From contig NZ_JAGGMR010000001.1 in assembly GCF_017875645.1 (NCBI RefSeq), positions 1,612,001 through 1,676,000 on the forward strand: a stretch of 64,000 bases of DNA. The letters are read 5' to 3'. Positions 17,860 to 25,740 of this stretch are shown here, in pieces (within the stretch, counting starts at the first letter, position 1; each line of letters starts with the position of its first letter). The notes under the pieces are model-generated. The model was not told the origin of the DNA and made no database searches. It worked only from the letters and a program-made list of their open reading frames with translations. The position numbers and the translations under genes are program-made. Source of the stretch: Nocardia goodfellowii (lineage in GTDB: Bacteria > Actinomycetota > Actinomycetes > Mycobacteriales > Mycobacteriaceae).

Positions 17860-18546
17860 ATGGCCGAGCGCGTCCGGGAGACGCAGGCGCAGCGCACCTC
17901 GCGCATGCGTACCCGCCTCCTGGACGCGGCGGTACAAAGCCTGGTCGACGACGGGTACTCGGGCACCACCACTTTGGCGGTGCAGAAGCGCGCCGGGGTG
18001 CCGCGCGGCACCCTCCAGCATCACTTTCCGACCAAGGCCCACCTGCTCGCGGGTGCCGTCGAGCACCTGGCCGCGCGGCGCCTGGCTCAGCTGACCTCGG
18101 AGTTCGCGGCGATCCCACCGGACGCGGACCGGCTGGAAGTAGCCGTCGAGCTGACGATGCGCATGCTCAGCGGGCCGTCTTTCCTTGCGGCACTGGAGAT
18201 CTGGGTGGGCGCAAGAACAGATCCCGAGCTGCTCGCCGCGTTCCTGCCACTGGAACATCGGCTCTTCGACCTCATGCACACCAGCATTCGCGAGGTCTTC
18301 CGCGCCGAATTCCCCGACGACCCCAGGGTTCCGACGATCACCGAGTTCACCATCGAGATCATGACGGGTCTGGCGATGCGCGCCCTGCTCACCGGCGACG
18401 TGGACCGCAACCGAATCCTGCAGTGGCGCTGGCGGAACGCGGTGCGGATCCTGCTGGGCACCGCGCCACCGGAATCGTTGACCGCTCCGCGCGAATCTGT
18501 GACCCCGCCCCGTGAACTGGGGATGACTGTGGACAACTTCGACTAG
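17860..18546 (+). CDS. TetR family transcriptional regulator
   Basis: The 228-residue protein has a TetR-type N-terminal DNA-binding domain (LLDAAVQSLVDDGYSGTTTL, then GVPRGTLQHHFPTKAHLL) and a helical ligand-binding C-terminus with an unusual Pro/Thr-rich tail. It is the last gene of the acyl-CoA operon; a GTG at 17839 overlapping the upstream gene is an alternative start. It probably binds the palindrome at 15541-15562 and releases it on an acyl-CoA-type ligand; this is inferred from layout. Its stop is 3 bp from that of the convergent hydrolase. Confidence 0.87.
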   Translation: MAERVRETQAQRTSRMRTRLLDAAVQSLVDDGYSGTTTLAVQKRAGVPRGTLQHHFPTKAHLLAGAVEHLAARRLAQLTSEFAAIPPDADRLEVAVELTMRMLSGPSFLAALEIWVGARTDPELLAAFLPLEHRLFDLMHTSIREVFRAEFPDDPRVPTITEFTIEIMTGLAMRALLTGDVDRNRILQWRWRNAVRILLGTAPPESLTAPRESVTPPRELGMTVDNFD

Positions 18547-18549
18547 CGA

Positions 18550-19320
18550 CTATCCGGCGGTGTCCAGCAGAACTTGCGCGCAGGCGGCGGGGTCGTCGTA
18601 GAACGGGGTGTGGCCGCTGCCGCGCAGAGTGACGTGAGTCGCGTTGGGCAGCAAGGCTTTCGCGCGGCGGCTTTGGGTCGCGTAGGTCAGCAGGATATCC
18701 CGGTTGCCCCATGCGATCGTGACCGGAATTTCCGCCAGCGCCGCCGGATCGGGTGGGCGGACGTCGGCGAACGAGTCCAGTGCGGGCTGGAAACCGAGCA
18801 CCTTCGCGCCGTTGGCGGTGTCGATGGCGGTCTGCGGGTCGACCGCCCACGCTTTGCCGAAGACCAGGCCGAGGAAGACGGTCCGGCCGGCGGCGGTGCC
18901 GAGGACCTGCGGTATCACCGGCCCCAGGGGGCCGAGCAGCCCGCGTGAGCGTCCGAGCGACTGCTGGCACCAGACGCGACCGGCCTTGTCCCAGAACCCG
19001 ATCGGGGAATACGCGGTGACCGAGCGGGCCAGTCCGCGCGCGGCGAGGTTCAGGGTGATCAGGCCGCCCATCGAGTTGCCCGCCAGGTGCGGACGCTCGA
19101 TTCCCGCTGCCGCGAGGAAATCCGCGAGCGCGTCGGTGAGCGTGTCGACCGTGGTGCGGGGCAGCGGCGCGGACGCGCCGAACCCGGGCAGGTCGACCGC
19201 GATGACGTCGAAGGACCTGGCGAGCGTGTCGATGATGGGTTCCCACACCTGCCAGCGGCTGCCGACCCCGTGCACCAGAACCAGCGGTTCACCCTTGCCG
19301 ATCCGGTGGTGATTCAACAT
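18550..19320 (-). CDS. Alpha/beta-fold hydrolase
   Basis: A 256-residue single-domain hydrolase. LVLVHGVGSRWQVW is the oxyanion loop, LAGNSMGGLITL the nucleophile elbow (Ser in GNSMG), AWGNRDILL the acid and LRGSGHTPFYDDP the histidine. ATG 19320 has AGGGG five bases upstream, preferable to the longer frame to 19347. It is convergent with the TetR operon and could act in the same pathway, but nothing ties it to a substrate. Confidence 0.83.
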   Translation of the reverse strand: MLNHHRIGKGEPLVLVHGVGSRWQVWEPIIDTLARSFDVIAVDLPGFGASAPLPRTTVDTLTDALADFLAAAGIERPHLAGNSMGGLITLNLAARGLARSVTAYSPIGFWDKAGRVWCQQSLGRSRGLLGPLGPVIPQVLGTAAGRTVFLGLVFGKAWAVDPQTAIDTANGAKVLGFQPALDSFADVRPPDPAALAEIPVTIAWGNRDILLTYATQSRRAKALLPNATHVTLRGSGHTPFYDDPAACAQVLLDTAG

Positions 19321-19427
19321 CGTGACCCCTGATTCTGCTGCTGGCAACGGGCCAATAGTACTGTAACGACCCGGTCGCAGCCTGGAAACCGCTGGCAGAA
19401 AGCCCGCTCATCGGTACGATAAATGGT

Positions 19428-19652
19428 ATGGCAACACGTAAGGTCACCCTCTCGCTCGACGAGACGGCCTGGTCCTTCGCCGAACAGGCGGCGGCCCGCG
19501 CCGGCATGTCACCCTCGGCGTGGATATCCAAGGCGGCTCGGCGCGAAGCGGTGCGCACCGGCGTCGGTCCGATCCTGGACGTCGGCGCCGAAGCCGCGGC
19601 CGACGAGGCCGAACTGGCCGCGGCCGAGAAGGAGATGCGTGCGCAGGGGTGA
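19428..19652 (+). CDS. Ribbon-helix-helix antitoxin of a MazEF-like pair
   Basis: The 74-residue protein opens with the ribbon-helix-helix pattern TRKVTLSLDETAWSFAEQAA, continues MSPSAWISKAARREA, and ends in an acidic Ala/Glu-rich tail (EAELAAAEKEMRAQG) as expected for a toxin-binding segment. It overlaps the following MazF-like gene by 14 bp, so the two are translationally coupled. The antitoxin role is inferred from this coupling and the partner fold. Confidence 0.75.
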   Translation: MATRKVTLSLDETAWSFAEQAAARAGMSPSAWISKAARREAVRTGVGPILDVGAEAAADEAELAAAEKEMRAQG

Positions 19653-19935
19653 ACTCTGGACCTACCACCCGCAAGGCTCGACTCGCCGCCGCACCATCGT
19701 CCTGATCAGCAGCGACGGCATCCATGAATCGCCGCGCCGCTGGCTGATCGCCGCCGAAGTCCTCGACGCGGACCCGAAGGACATTCTCGCGGTCACCCTG
19801 CCCGGCCACGGCTGGGTACACGCCGGCAATATCGGCCGCATCTACCGCGACTGGCTGGCCGATCGGATCGATGAGCTGCCCACCGACGTAGTGGAACGGC
19901 TCGATACCGCCCTGCGCGCGGCGATGGATCTGTGA
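19639..19935 (+). CDS. PemK/MazF-like toxin
   Basis: The 98-residue protein starts at GTG 19639 inside the antitoxin gene. RRGELWTYHPQG is the typical MazF first strand, RRRTIVLISSDGIHE the second, and a VTLPGHGWVHAGNIGRIYRDWL stretch (read in two parts) matches the family core. MazF toxins are RNA endonucleases that cleave specific short sequences. Compared with canonical MazF the serine/threonine-rich loop is altered, so activity is uncertain. Usually such operons are autoregulated by the antitoxin. Confidence 0.72.
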   Translation: MRRGELWTYHPQGSTRRRTIVLISSDGIHESPRRWLIAAEVLDADPKDILAVTLPGHGWVHAGNIGRIYRDWLADRIDELPTDVVERLDTALRAAMDL

Positions 19936-19939
19936 GCCG

Positions 19940-20239
19940 CTAGATCGCGACAGCGAGTTCGACCCGCACCGGGGACCCGGCCGTCAACTCCTCGGCCAGC
20001 CGTATCGGCTTCTTCACCGGCAGCACGTACGTCCGGCGCGCCTTGTCCGGAAACACGGAGGTCGACCACCGGCTGGCGCCGATCGTCACCTGTACCCGTA
20101 CCGCCCCGAAACCGTTTGCCCGGTGCGCGTACAACTCTTCGATCTCGTCGGCGACCTCCTCGGGCAGCGATACGAAATGCCAGGACGCCATCCCGTCGTG
20201 CTCCCACAATTCGGCCGTGAACGAATATTCCGATGCCAC
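19940..20239 (-). CDS. DUF1905 domain protein
   Basis: The 99-residue protein matches DUF1905 along its whole length: FTAELWEHDGMASWHFVSLP, GFGAVRVQVTIGASRWSTS and FPDKARRTYVLPVKKPIR. The family forms a small beta-barrel of unknown function. It starts at GTG 20239 and converges on the MazF-like gene with 4 bp between stops. Confidence 0.85.
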   Translation of the reverse strand: MASEYSFTAELWEHDGMASWHFVSLPEEVADEIEELYAHRANGFGAVRVQVTIGASRWSTSVFPDKARRTYVLPVKKPIRLAEELTAGSPVRVELAVAI

Positions 20240-20294
20240 CCCCGGACTGTAACCACGGCCACCGACAACGACCGCGGATCGATACGCTGACCCG

Positions 20295-20645
20295 GTGCCC
20301 CTAGTCGAGGTGACCTACGCGCCCCACGTTCCCGAATCGACCCTCCGCACCCTCGCCGAGCAACTGCCGCACCTGGTCTCGCTCGCGGTCGAATGCCCCG
20401 AAGAGCCCTACGACGGCGATCTGCGACCCGGCGACGTCGAGATCCGCTTTCGCGCTCTCGGCCCGTTCGATCGCAGCGGGCTCGACGTCGTCATCGAAAT
20501 CCGCTCCAAGTGGTTCGAGAGCCGTGCCGCCAACCGGCAGTACCGCGTCGACGAGTTGCACGACGCCCTCACGGCGGCCACCGCGCTGGACGACTTCGGC
20601 ATCTACCTCAGCCTCCCCGTCGCGGCCTGGGCGCAGAGCGAGTAG
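20295..20645 (+). CDS. Hypothetical protein, tautomerase-like opening
   Basis: A 116-residue protein starting at GTG 20295. It begins PLVEVTYAPHVPESTLRTL and contains RPGDVEIRFRALGPFDRSG. The N-terminal proline after the start and the alternating strand/helix layout recall the tautomerase/CHMI superfamily, but I see no decisive motif. It is divergent from the DUF1905 gene across 55 bp. Confidence 0.6.
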   Translation: MPLVEVTYAPHVPESTLRTLAEQLPHLVSLAVECPEEPYDGDLRPGDVEIRFRALGPFDRSGLDVVIEIRSKWFESRAANRQYRVDELHDALTAATALDDFGIYLSLPVAAWAQSE

Positions 20646-20781
20646 CGCCCGAAACCGGTCTGCGCGAAGAAAATAGCGGCGACCGGACAGCCAGGCACCC
20701 TCACGGCATCGAATGCAGTGCGCCAACCCATTTCGAAGCGCACGCCGGAATCGACCGGCAAGACCGAGGAGGCCCGATCTC

Positions 20782-21567
20782 GTGAGTGATCCACTGTGGC
20801 TGGCCGATGTGCTGCGCGCCGAAGGCCTGCGCGTACTGGAACACGAAGGCTGGCGCGACCGCGGCCACGGCGATTTCGCCGATATCCGCGGTGTCCTGTG
20901 CCATCACACCGCCGGTGGCGGGGAAAACGACTGGCGCATCGTGCAATACGGACGTCCCGACCTCGAAGGCCCGCTGGCGCAGCTGGTCCTGGAGCGAGAC
21001 GGCACCTATCGCGTGATCGCCGCGGGCGTCTGCTGGCACGCCGGCCGCGGATCGTGGCCCGGTTGGCCCACCGACAACGCCAACTACCACGTGATCGGCA
21101 TCGAAGCCGTTTCCCGCGGCGACGGAACCGATTGGACCGCCGCGCAACTCGACGCTTACAAGCGCGGTTGCGCCGCGATTCTGCGCCACCTCGGCCGCGA
21201 CGCCGGCGACTGCGTCGCCCACCGCGAGTACAGCAGCGAAGGCAAAGTCGACCCGACCGGCATCGACATGGCGGCATTCCGTTTCGACGTACAAGCACTC
21301 ATCGACGCCACACCAATCCCAGGAGGCAAGACCATGGCCGCGCTCGAAGAAACCTTCGTCAACTTCCGAGGCGAGACCGTCACCCTCGGCACCGCGATCC
21401 GCTACATCGACGAATACGTCAACGACCTGCGCGAACAGATCGGCGGCCCGATCCCGCTGAAGGGCTGGCCCCAACTGGGCGACCGAACCCTGGTCGACGC
21501 CGTCGCCGCGATCGGCGCCGAGCTCGGCATCGAGGGCTTCACCGATCTGGCGAAGGTGCAGAAGTGA
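20782..21567 (+). CDS. N-acetylmuramoyl-L-alanine amidase, phage-endolysin-like
   Basis: The 261-residue enzyme has an Amidase_2/PGRP domain (about residues 30-175): CHHTAGGGENDW holds the first zinc histidine, HAGRGSWPGWP the substrate groove, and AHREYSSEGKVDPTGID the later zinc and catalytic residues. The C-terminal module (KGWPQLGDRTLVDAVAAI) resembles the ends of actinophage lysins. The GTG at 20782 follows GAGGAGG. There is no signal peptide, as expected for a phage lysin. The stop lies 8 bp from the left att repeat of the genomic island, which suggests a phage remnant beside a mobile-element hotspot. Confidence 0.85.
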   Translation: MSDPLWLADVLRAEGLRVLEHEGWRDRGHGDFADIRGVLCHHTAGGGENDWRIVQYGRPDLEGPLAQLVLERDGTYRVIAAGVCWHAGRGSWPGWPTDNANYHVIGIEAVSRGDGTDWTAAQLDAYKRGCAAILRHLGRDAGDCVAHREYSSEGKVDPTGIDMAAFRFDVQALIDATPIPGGKTMAALEETFVNFRGETVTLGTAIRYIDEYVNDLREQIGGPIPLKGWPQLGDRTLVDAVAAIGAELGIEGFTDLAKVQK

Positions 21568-21574
21568 CGCGACC

Positions 21575-21633
21575 GGCCTGTTTTCCGTGGAGCCGATGAC
21601 GGGAATCGAACCCGCGCTGTCTGCTTGGGAAGC
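21575..21633. repeat. Left att repeat: duplicated 3' half of tRNA-Gly
   Basis: These 59 bp are identical to 28399-28457, covering half of the tRNA terminator stem, the CCA end and the tRNA up to the anticodon arm (GGAATCGAACCCGCGCTGTC is shared). The match then breaks (GCGGAAT against GCAGAAG). The copy lacks the tRNA 5' half and cannot be a functional gene. It marks the displaced chromosomal side of a site-specific integration. Confidence 0.9.
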
Positions 21634-21649
21634 GGAATGTCGATAACTG

Positions 21650-21817
21650 TCATTGCTGCTCAACTCGCTGTCTTAGCGGGGACCGCTGGATGATTTCGGT
21701 GGAGATGACTGCCGAGTCGAAGCGGACCTCATCAAGCGGATAGCTGCCGTCCGCCAACTGCTGAAGCAATTCGACAAAGAGGTGACCCCTCGCTCGGGCC
21801 CACGGATGGGATAACAC
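21650..21817 (-). CDS. Possible small protein (55 aa) at island edge
   Basis: The frame from GTG 21817 reads as ordinary coding sequence (RARGHLFVELLQQLADGSY, then DEVRFDSAVIS) but has no clear ribosome site. No family is recognised. It would be the last gene of the leftward island operon, next to attL. Confidence 0.35.
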   Translation of the reverse strand: MLSHPWARARGHLFVELLQQLADGSYPLDEVRFDSAVISTEIIQRSPLRQRVEQQ

Positions 21818-21860
21818 TTCCGACCGTGCGTGCGTTCTGTTCGGGTTTTCGGCGATGGGG

Positions 21861-22136
21861 TCACCCAGTAATCGCACCGAGCAGGCTGACAGCGATGCCG
21901 ACGAAGGTGATGGTGATCCCCCCCAGCGCCCAGCCGAGGTCCTTGAAAGCTTGGCGCTTTGAATTCGATTGAACGGCTCCGACAGCTTGTTCAATTGCGT
22001 CTCGAAAGGTAGCGGCCTCAGACTGCTGGATGGCCTTCAGCTGGTCGATTTCTGAGTAGACCTCAAGCAGATGCGCGATCAGGCTGTCCGAAACTCGTTT
22101 GCTAGACGAGCTTCGGCGGGTGTGTTCGCACACCAT
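21861..22136 (-). CDS. Small tail-anchored protein with coiled coil
   Basis: The 91-residue product has a helical, coiled-coil-like region (LLEVYSEIDQLKAIQQSE) followed by a C-terminal hydrophobic helix (LGGITITFVGIAVSLLGAI). This resembles small phage or plasmid membrane proteins (haemolysin XhlA-like layout), though no motif proves it. It belongs to the leftward gene series of the island. ATG 22136 lacks a strong ribosome site. Confidence 0.55.
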   Translation of the reverse strand: MVCEHTRRSSSSKRVSDSLIAHLLEVYSEIDQLKAIQQSEAATFRDAIEQAVGAVQSNSKRQAFKDLGWALGGITITFVGIAVSLLGAITG

Positions 22137-22204
22137 GGTGCGGCTTGCGACAGCCCCTCGGCGCCGCATTAAGCGTGTTCGGGGGGCGCTTTTGTCGTGC
22201 CCGG

Positions 22205-22495
22205 CTACATGCCAAGCTTTTGCTGCATCCAATCGCCGACAGCGTCGTTGTCGTCGGCGGGGATAGCGTGCGTCCAATGCACTGGTGGTGTCACCCACCG
22301 GATTCGCCGCCAACCCCAGCATGGCCGGATGGCCCAACCGCCGTATTCCCGGGAGGGAACCCACTGCCCTTTCCCGGTGTAGCCCCGCGGGCGCCGAAGA
22401 TGCTGCAGCGTGAAGCGCACGGTGGTGCGTAGCCGAAACAAGCGGCCCGCCCAGCCGTCCGGCCCGTCGCTGACCCACATCGAATCCGTCCGCAT
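22205..22495 (-). CDS. Tryptophan-rich basic hypothetical protein (96 aa)
   Basis: The product is rich in Trp, Arg and Gly (GKGQWVPSREYGGWAIRPCW). No family is recognised. Its ATG at 22495 overlaps the TGA of the preceding Clp-N frame by one base (TGATG), implying translational coupling. It is part of the island's leftward operon. Confidence 0.6.
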   Translation of the reverse strand: MRTDSMWVSDGPDGWAGRLFRLRTTVRFTLQHLRRPRGYTGKGQWVPSREYGGWAIRPCWGWRRIRWVTPPVHWTHAIPADDNDAVGDWMQQKLGM

Positions 22496-22788
22496 CAGGG
22501 CGGTCCGTGGTCGATGACGCGACCATCGAGGAACACACACCGATAACTGATCTCGTTGAAACTGGGCGACCGCATCGTTGCGTCGAGTGCGGCGGTGATA
22601 ACGGCGGGGTCGAAGCCCAGTTCGACCAGTTCCTGGGTCGGGACTGTGTCAGGGTCAGCGCAGATCGCCAGCATCAAATGCTCGACCCCGACATACCCGT
22701 CGCCCGCTCGTCGGCGATGGCCTCGGCCGCCTCGACGATCGACTCGAAACGGGGTGTCCGTGGGAGCCTGCCTGTGGTCGCTATCGGC
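22495..22788 (-). pseudogene. Clp N-terminal-domain protein, frameshifted
   Basis: Two adjacent frames together read as one Clp-N-type domain: first PFESIVEAAEAIADER (about 22750-22707), then GDGYVGVEHLMLAICADPD and ELGFDPAVITAALDA (about 22706-22560). The join at about 22700-22706 needs a +1 or -2 shift, and the upstream frame has no start codon after its preceding TGA. A short product could still start at ATG 22677. Stand-alone Clp-N domains occur in actinobacterial mobile elements. Inactivation is the simplest reading. Confidence 0.55.
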
Positions 22789-22940
22789 TCAGCCTTTCAT
22801 CCGGCGTTGAGGACTTCGTACCCTTCTCGCGACCGACTATGCGGTGACGAACAGGGTGACTTCCCAGCTCCACCGCGCGCAGTCTGGGCCGTGCTGGCGT
22901 CAGCGCCTGCTCGCCCGCAGGATCGCAACAGTAGTCATAG

Positions 22941-23915
22941 CTACGACCCTTTGCCGCGTGATTCGCGCTCTCGTTCCTCCCTCAGCCGCGCCAACTCCGC
23001 CTCCCGGCCGCGCACGGTCGCTCCCTCGATTTCCTTGTCCGGACTGCGGGAGCCGACAGCGGGCGCACCTGGAGCGTGAATACCGATCGTGTGGTGGATC
23101 GCTCGCGGGTCCCATCCTTTCCCTGCCAGCCTCGCGGCTTCGCCCGCGATCCGTTCCGGGCTTTCCGGTGCGACGCGGACCTCCCGGCCTTCCACCCGCG
23201 CCAACCACTTCCCGGTCTCGGGATCGAAGCGGGCTTGTCCGTCGCGGAATGCCTTGTACACCTGCGCGTTCAGGTTCTTGTCCCGGTCGCGGTCGAGGGT
23301 GAGGGACTGTGCGGCTTCGCGGGTGAGTTCGATTTCCTTCTCCAGTTGGGGCACGCTCTTGTGTCCCTCCCGTAGTTGCACCTGCGCGGGGTCACGCTGG
23401 CGTTCCTGGGTGGCTTCTCGTTCCAGCGCGGCGATGTGGTGGGCGGTCGTTTCCTGAACGCGGGCGTTGTGACTATCGATCTCGACAACCATCTCGCGTG
23501 CGTTGCGCTGGACCGCGATCCGTTCTCCGATCCGCTGCAAGCCTCGGGTTGTTTCCTGGTCGCGGTCGGCGCGTTGCCCATCCAGGCGTGCCATGAGCTG
23601 TTCGACGTGATCAGGTGTGAGACCTTCCCGCGTGAGTGCCTGGATTTCGTGTTGGCGTTCGAGTTCGTGCCCGGCACGGACTTGATAATCGAGGCGGCGT
23701 TGTTCACGGGTGAGCTCGAGTTCTGAGCGGTCGTGGTCGCGTTCGAGTTCGAGGACCTGTTCACGGATCTGCTCACGTTCCTGCTCGCGGACCGGCCGCG
23801 CGCTCTCAGCGAGTTCGATTGCGGTGCGGTCGATTTCGAGGCCGATCGGTTCCAGCGACGCGGCCAGGCCGGCGGCCCGGACCTCGCGGGTCTGCTCCTG
23901 CACCTGCTCGATCAA
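22941..23915 (-). CDS. Long coiled-coil protein (324 aa) of the island
   Basis: This very charged protein has an almost continuous Glu/Arg/Gln coiled coil from residue 1 to about 215 (REQEREQIREQVLELERD, ELERQHEIQALTREG), a short globular part (RFDPETGKWLARVEGREVRV), and another charged tail. It starts at TTG 23915, overlapping the TGA of the upstream 277-residue gene by four bases; a GTG at 23903 is an alternative. No family is recognised; it could be structural or a DNA-transfer accessory. Confidence 0.7.
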   Translation of the reverse strand: MIEQVQEQTREVRAAGLAASLEPIGLEIDRTAIELAESARPVREQEREQIREQVLELERDHDRSELELTREQRRLDYQVRAGHELERQHEIQALTREGLTPDHVEQLMARLDGQRADRDQETTRGLQRIGERIAVQRNAREMVVEIDSHNARVQETTAHHIAALEREATQERQRDPAQVQLREGHKSVPQLEKEIELTREAAQSLTLDRDRDKNLNAQVYKAFRDGQARFDPETGKWLARVEGREVRVAPESPERIAGEAARLAGKGWDPRAIHHTIGIHAPGAPAVGSRSPDKEIEGATVRGREAELARLREERERESRGKGS

Positions 23916-24745
23916 AGTGACTGCCGAAGTGGCACATTGGCTTGCTTCAATGCCAGGTTGTCGTAGTCGCGGATGACTTGCCGGTCGGCTTCCACCAGGC
24001 GTTGCAGGTCATCGCGAGCACCGAGCAGCACAGATAGGCTGATCGGCTCACCGCGCTCGCGGGCTTGCTGCACCTCGGCGGTAAATCGACTGATAGCGTC
24101 CCGGGCGACGGTCAGGGTGGGGTTTTCTCGCATCCGCTCGACAGCGTTAGCCAGCCGCTCCATCGCCTGACGGGCTACCACCGGCCGGCCGAGTTCCACC
24201 GCGCGTTCGAAATCACGGGGTCCGGCCTCGACCACCCGGTAGCGGCCCGGGAACTTCTTCGCCAACTCCTGAACACGCTGGGCTACCTCGGTGTCGAGAT
24301 CGGCCCAGTCCCGGATGACCGCTTCGGACTCCAGGATGATCCCGTTGGCGAGTAGCCATTCCTCTTTAGCAAGTTGGTGTAACCCTTCCTCGCGGGGAAC
24401 GTATCCAGCTTTGAACTCGTTGGACTTCACAACGACCGCCACGCCTTTGGTCTCACGGACCTGGGCGGCATCCAAACGGCGTTCACTCAGCGGGGTCTTG
24501 ATTACATACTCATGCGCCCAACCCTGATCCGGCGAGCGCTGTTGCATTTGCTGCCAGCCGTACATGAATGCGTCATGCAGCTCTTTGCGGTTGCCCCACT
24601 TCTCGACCTCGGTGCGCCAGTCAACAGCGGCCCGAATACGGGACAACTCGACCTTTTCCGCGAGCTTGCCTAGGACATATGCGGCGTGGCCCCGGTCACC
24701 AGCGGGGGTCAAACCATGGTCGCCGATTTCCGGATTCGGGCTCAC
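23912..24745 (-). CDS. Hypothetical island protein (277 aa)
   Basis: The product is mainly alpha-helical and soluble. Visible segments include AAVDWRTEVEKWGNRKELHD, QGWAHEYVIKTPLSERRLD and FPGRYRVVEAGPRDFERAVE. No catalytic motif or known domain is apparent. It starts at GTG 24745, 33 bp after the preceding gene, and is translationally coupled to the coiled-coil gene downstream, so the two proteins probably act together. Confidence 0.7.
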   Translation of the reverse strand: MSPNPEIGDHGLTPAGDRGHAAYVLGKLAEKVELSRIRAAVDWRTEVEKWGNRKELHDAFMYGWQQMQQRSPDQGWAHEYVIKTPLSERRLDAAQVRETKGVAVVVKSNEFKAGYVPREEGLHQLAKEEWLLANGIILESEAVIRDWADLDTEVAQRVQELAKKFPGRYRVVEAGPRDFERAVELGRPVVARQAMERLANAVERMRENPTLTVARDAISRFTAEVQQARERGEPISLSVLLGARDDLQRLVEADRQVIRDYDNLALKQANVPLRQSL

Positions 24746-24778
24746 CGCACGACCCCCGAAACGGCGAGCCGGGGGAGA

Positions 24779-25315
24779 CTAGCGGCGGTTCGCCCATTCG
24801 TGCAGCGGCGGTTGCCCCAGGGAGTGCCATTCCCGCCACTCAGCGGCGACGTGATCGTAGACCTCTTCGACCGTTGTCCCGGTCCGCCGGAGAAGAGCAT
24901 GGACAAGCAGGCGCGCAGGATCGAACCAGGCTGTGGCAGAGGGGATTTCCACAGCCGGGTGCGGCCGAGCCGGGCCGTCGGGAAGAGCCGTGATCTCCAC
25001 GTAGACCCAGTGCCCGCCCAACGTCGTAGCGAAGATGTGGCCGACACCGCGGGCGAGGCGTTCGAACCGTGCTTTCTGCGCCGGTGTGTCGGGAGCGTCG
25101 GGATCGGGGTAGTAGCGCAGCGCTGCCCGCTCCAGCACCCGCAGTGAATCCCGAGTCCATCGGTCGGCAAGCTGCCCGAGTGCGGGTACGTCGTCGCGTT
25201 CGAGTTGGGCCAGGTCGTCGTCCATGGCGGCGAGCCATGCCAGAAATGCCGGGTCCTGCTGCTGTTCAGTGTGGTCGGGCTGTTGTTCGGTGGTGTGGGT
25301 GTTGAGCTCTCCCAT
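24779..25315 (-). CDS. Hypothetical island protein (178 aa)
   Basis: A Gln/His-rich N-terminus (HTTEQQPDHTEQQQDPAF) precedes a helical acidic domain (AAMDDDLAQLERDDVPALG) and a mixed domain (GGHWVYVEITALPDGPARPH). No family is recognised. GGAAGGAG stands just before ATG 25315. A 149-bp gap separates it from the upstream 91-residue gene, where a second promoter may lie. Confidence 0.68.
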   Translation of the reverse strand: MGELNTHTTEQQPDHTEQQQDPAFLAWLAAMDDDLAQLERDDVPALGQLADRWTRDSLRVLERAALRYYPDPDAPDTPAQKARFERLARGVGHIFATTLGGHWVYVEITALPDGPARPHPAVEIPSATAWFDPARLLVHALLRRTGTTVEEVYDHVAAEWREWHSLGQPPLHEWANRR

Positions 25316-25464
25316 GTCCGGCGCTCCTTCCGGCGGGTGCTGTCAGTCATTGCGATTGTCCCTGTGTCGCTGTTTGGACGTTCGGGCGGCCAGGAATCCG
25401 GCCAGACGGTTACGCGGTCAGTACCACCCCCTCGACGGGTCGGCCCGCATGCGCCTAGCGTCGA

Positions 25465-25740
25465 TCAGCGTTTGCCGCGCAGCCGCCTTGCGCATGCAGA
25501 GGTCGGCGCGACAGCGGCGCAGCTGCTGCATGACTCGTGCGCCTCTTCGACGCTCAACCGATGATCGGGCGCGGCATGGGTACAGCCCCGCGGCCACACC
25601 CCGTCGTCTGCGGCGCGCGCGTCTTCGGCTTGAATCTGTATGCGGCGACGCTCTTTTGCGATGCGTTCGGCGATCTCCTGGACGCTGGTACCGCCGGGCA
25701 CGGTGGGCGCGGAGGCATTTCTGAACCAGTCGAGTCTCAT
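25465..25740 (-). CDS. Small Cys/His-containing protein (91 aa)
   Basis: The N-terminal half is helical (SVQEIAERIAKERRRIQIQA). The C-terminal half clusters Cys and His (GCTHAAPDHR, then EEAHESCSSCAAV and SACARR), a possible zinc site. Its ATG overlaps the stop of the upstream resolvase-like gene as ATGA. No family is recognised. Confidence 0.6.
   Translation of the reverse strand: MRLDWFRNASAPTVPGGTSVQEIAERIAKERRRIQIQAEDARAADDGVWPRGCTHAAPDHRLSVEEAHESCSSCAAVAPTSACARRLRGKR

Noticed and set aside
21575..21640. Second tRNA-Gly gene
   Set aside because: Only the 3' half matches; the 5' acceptor and D arms are missing.
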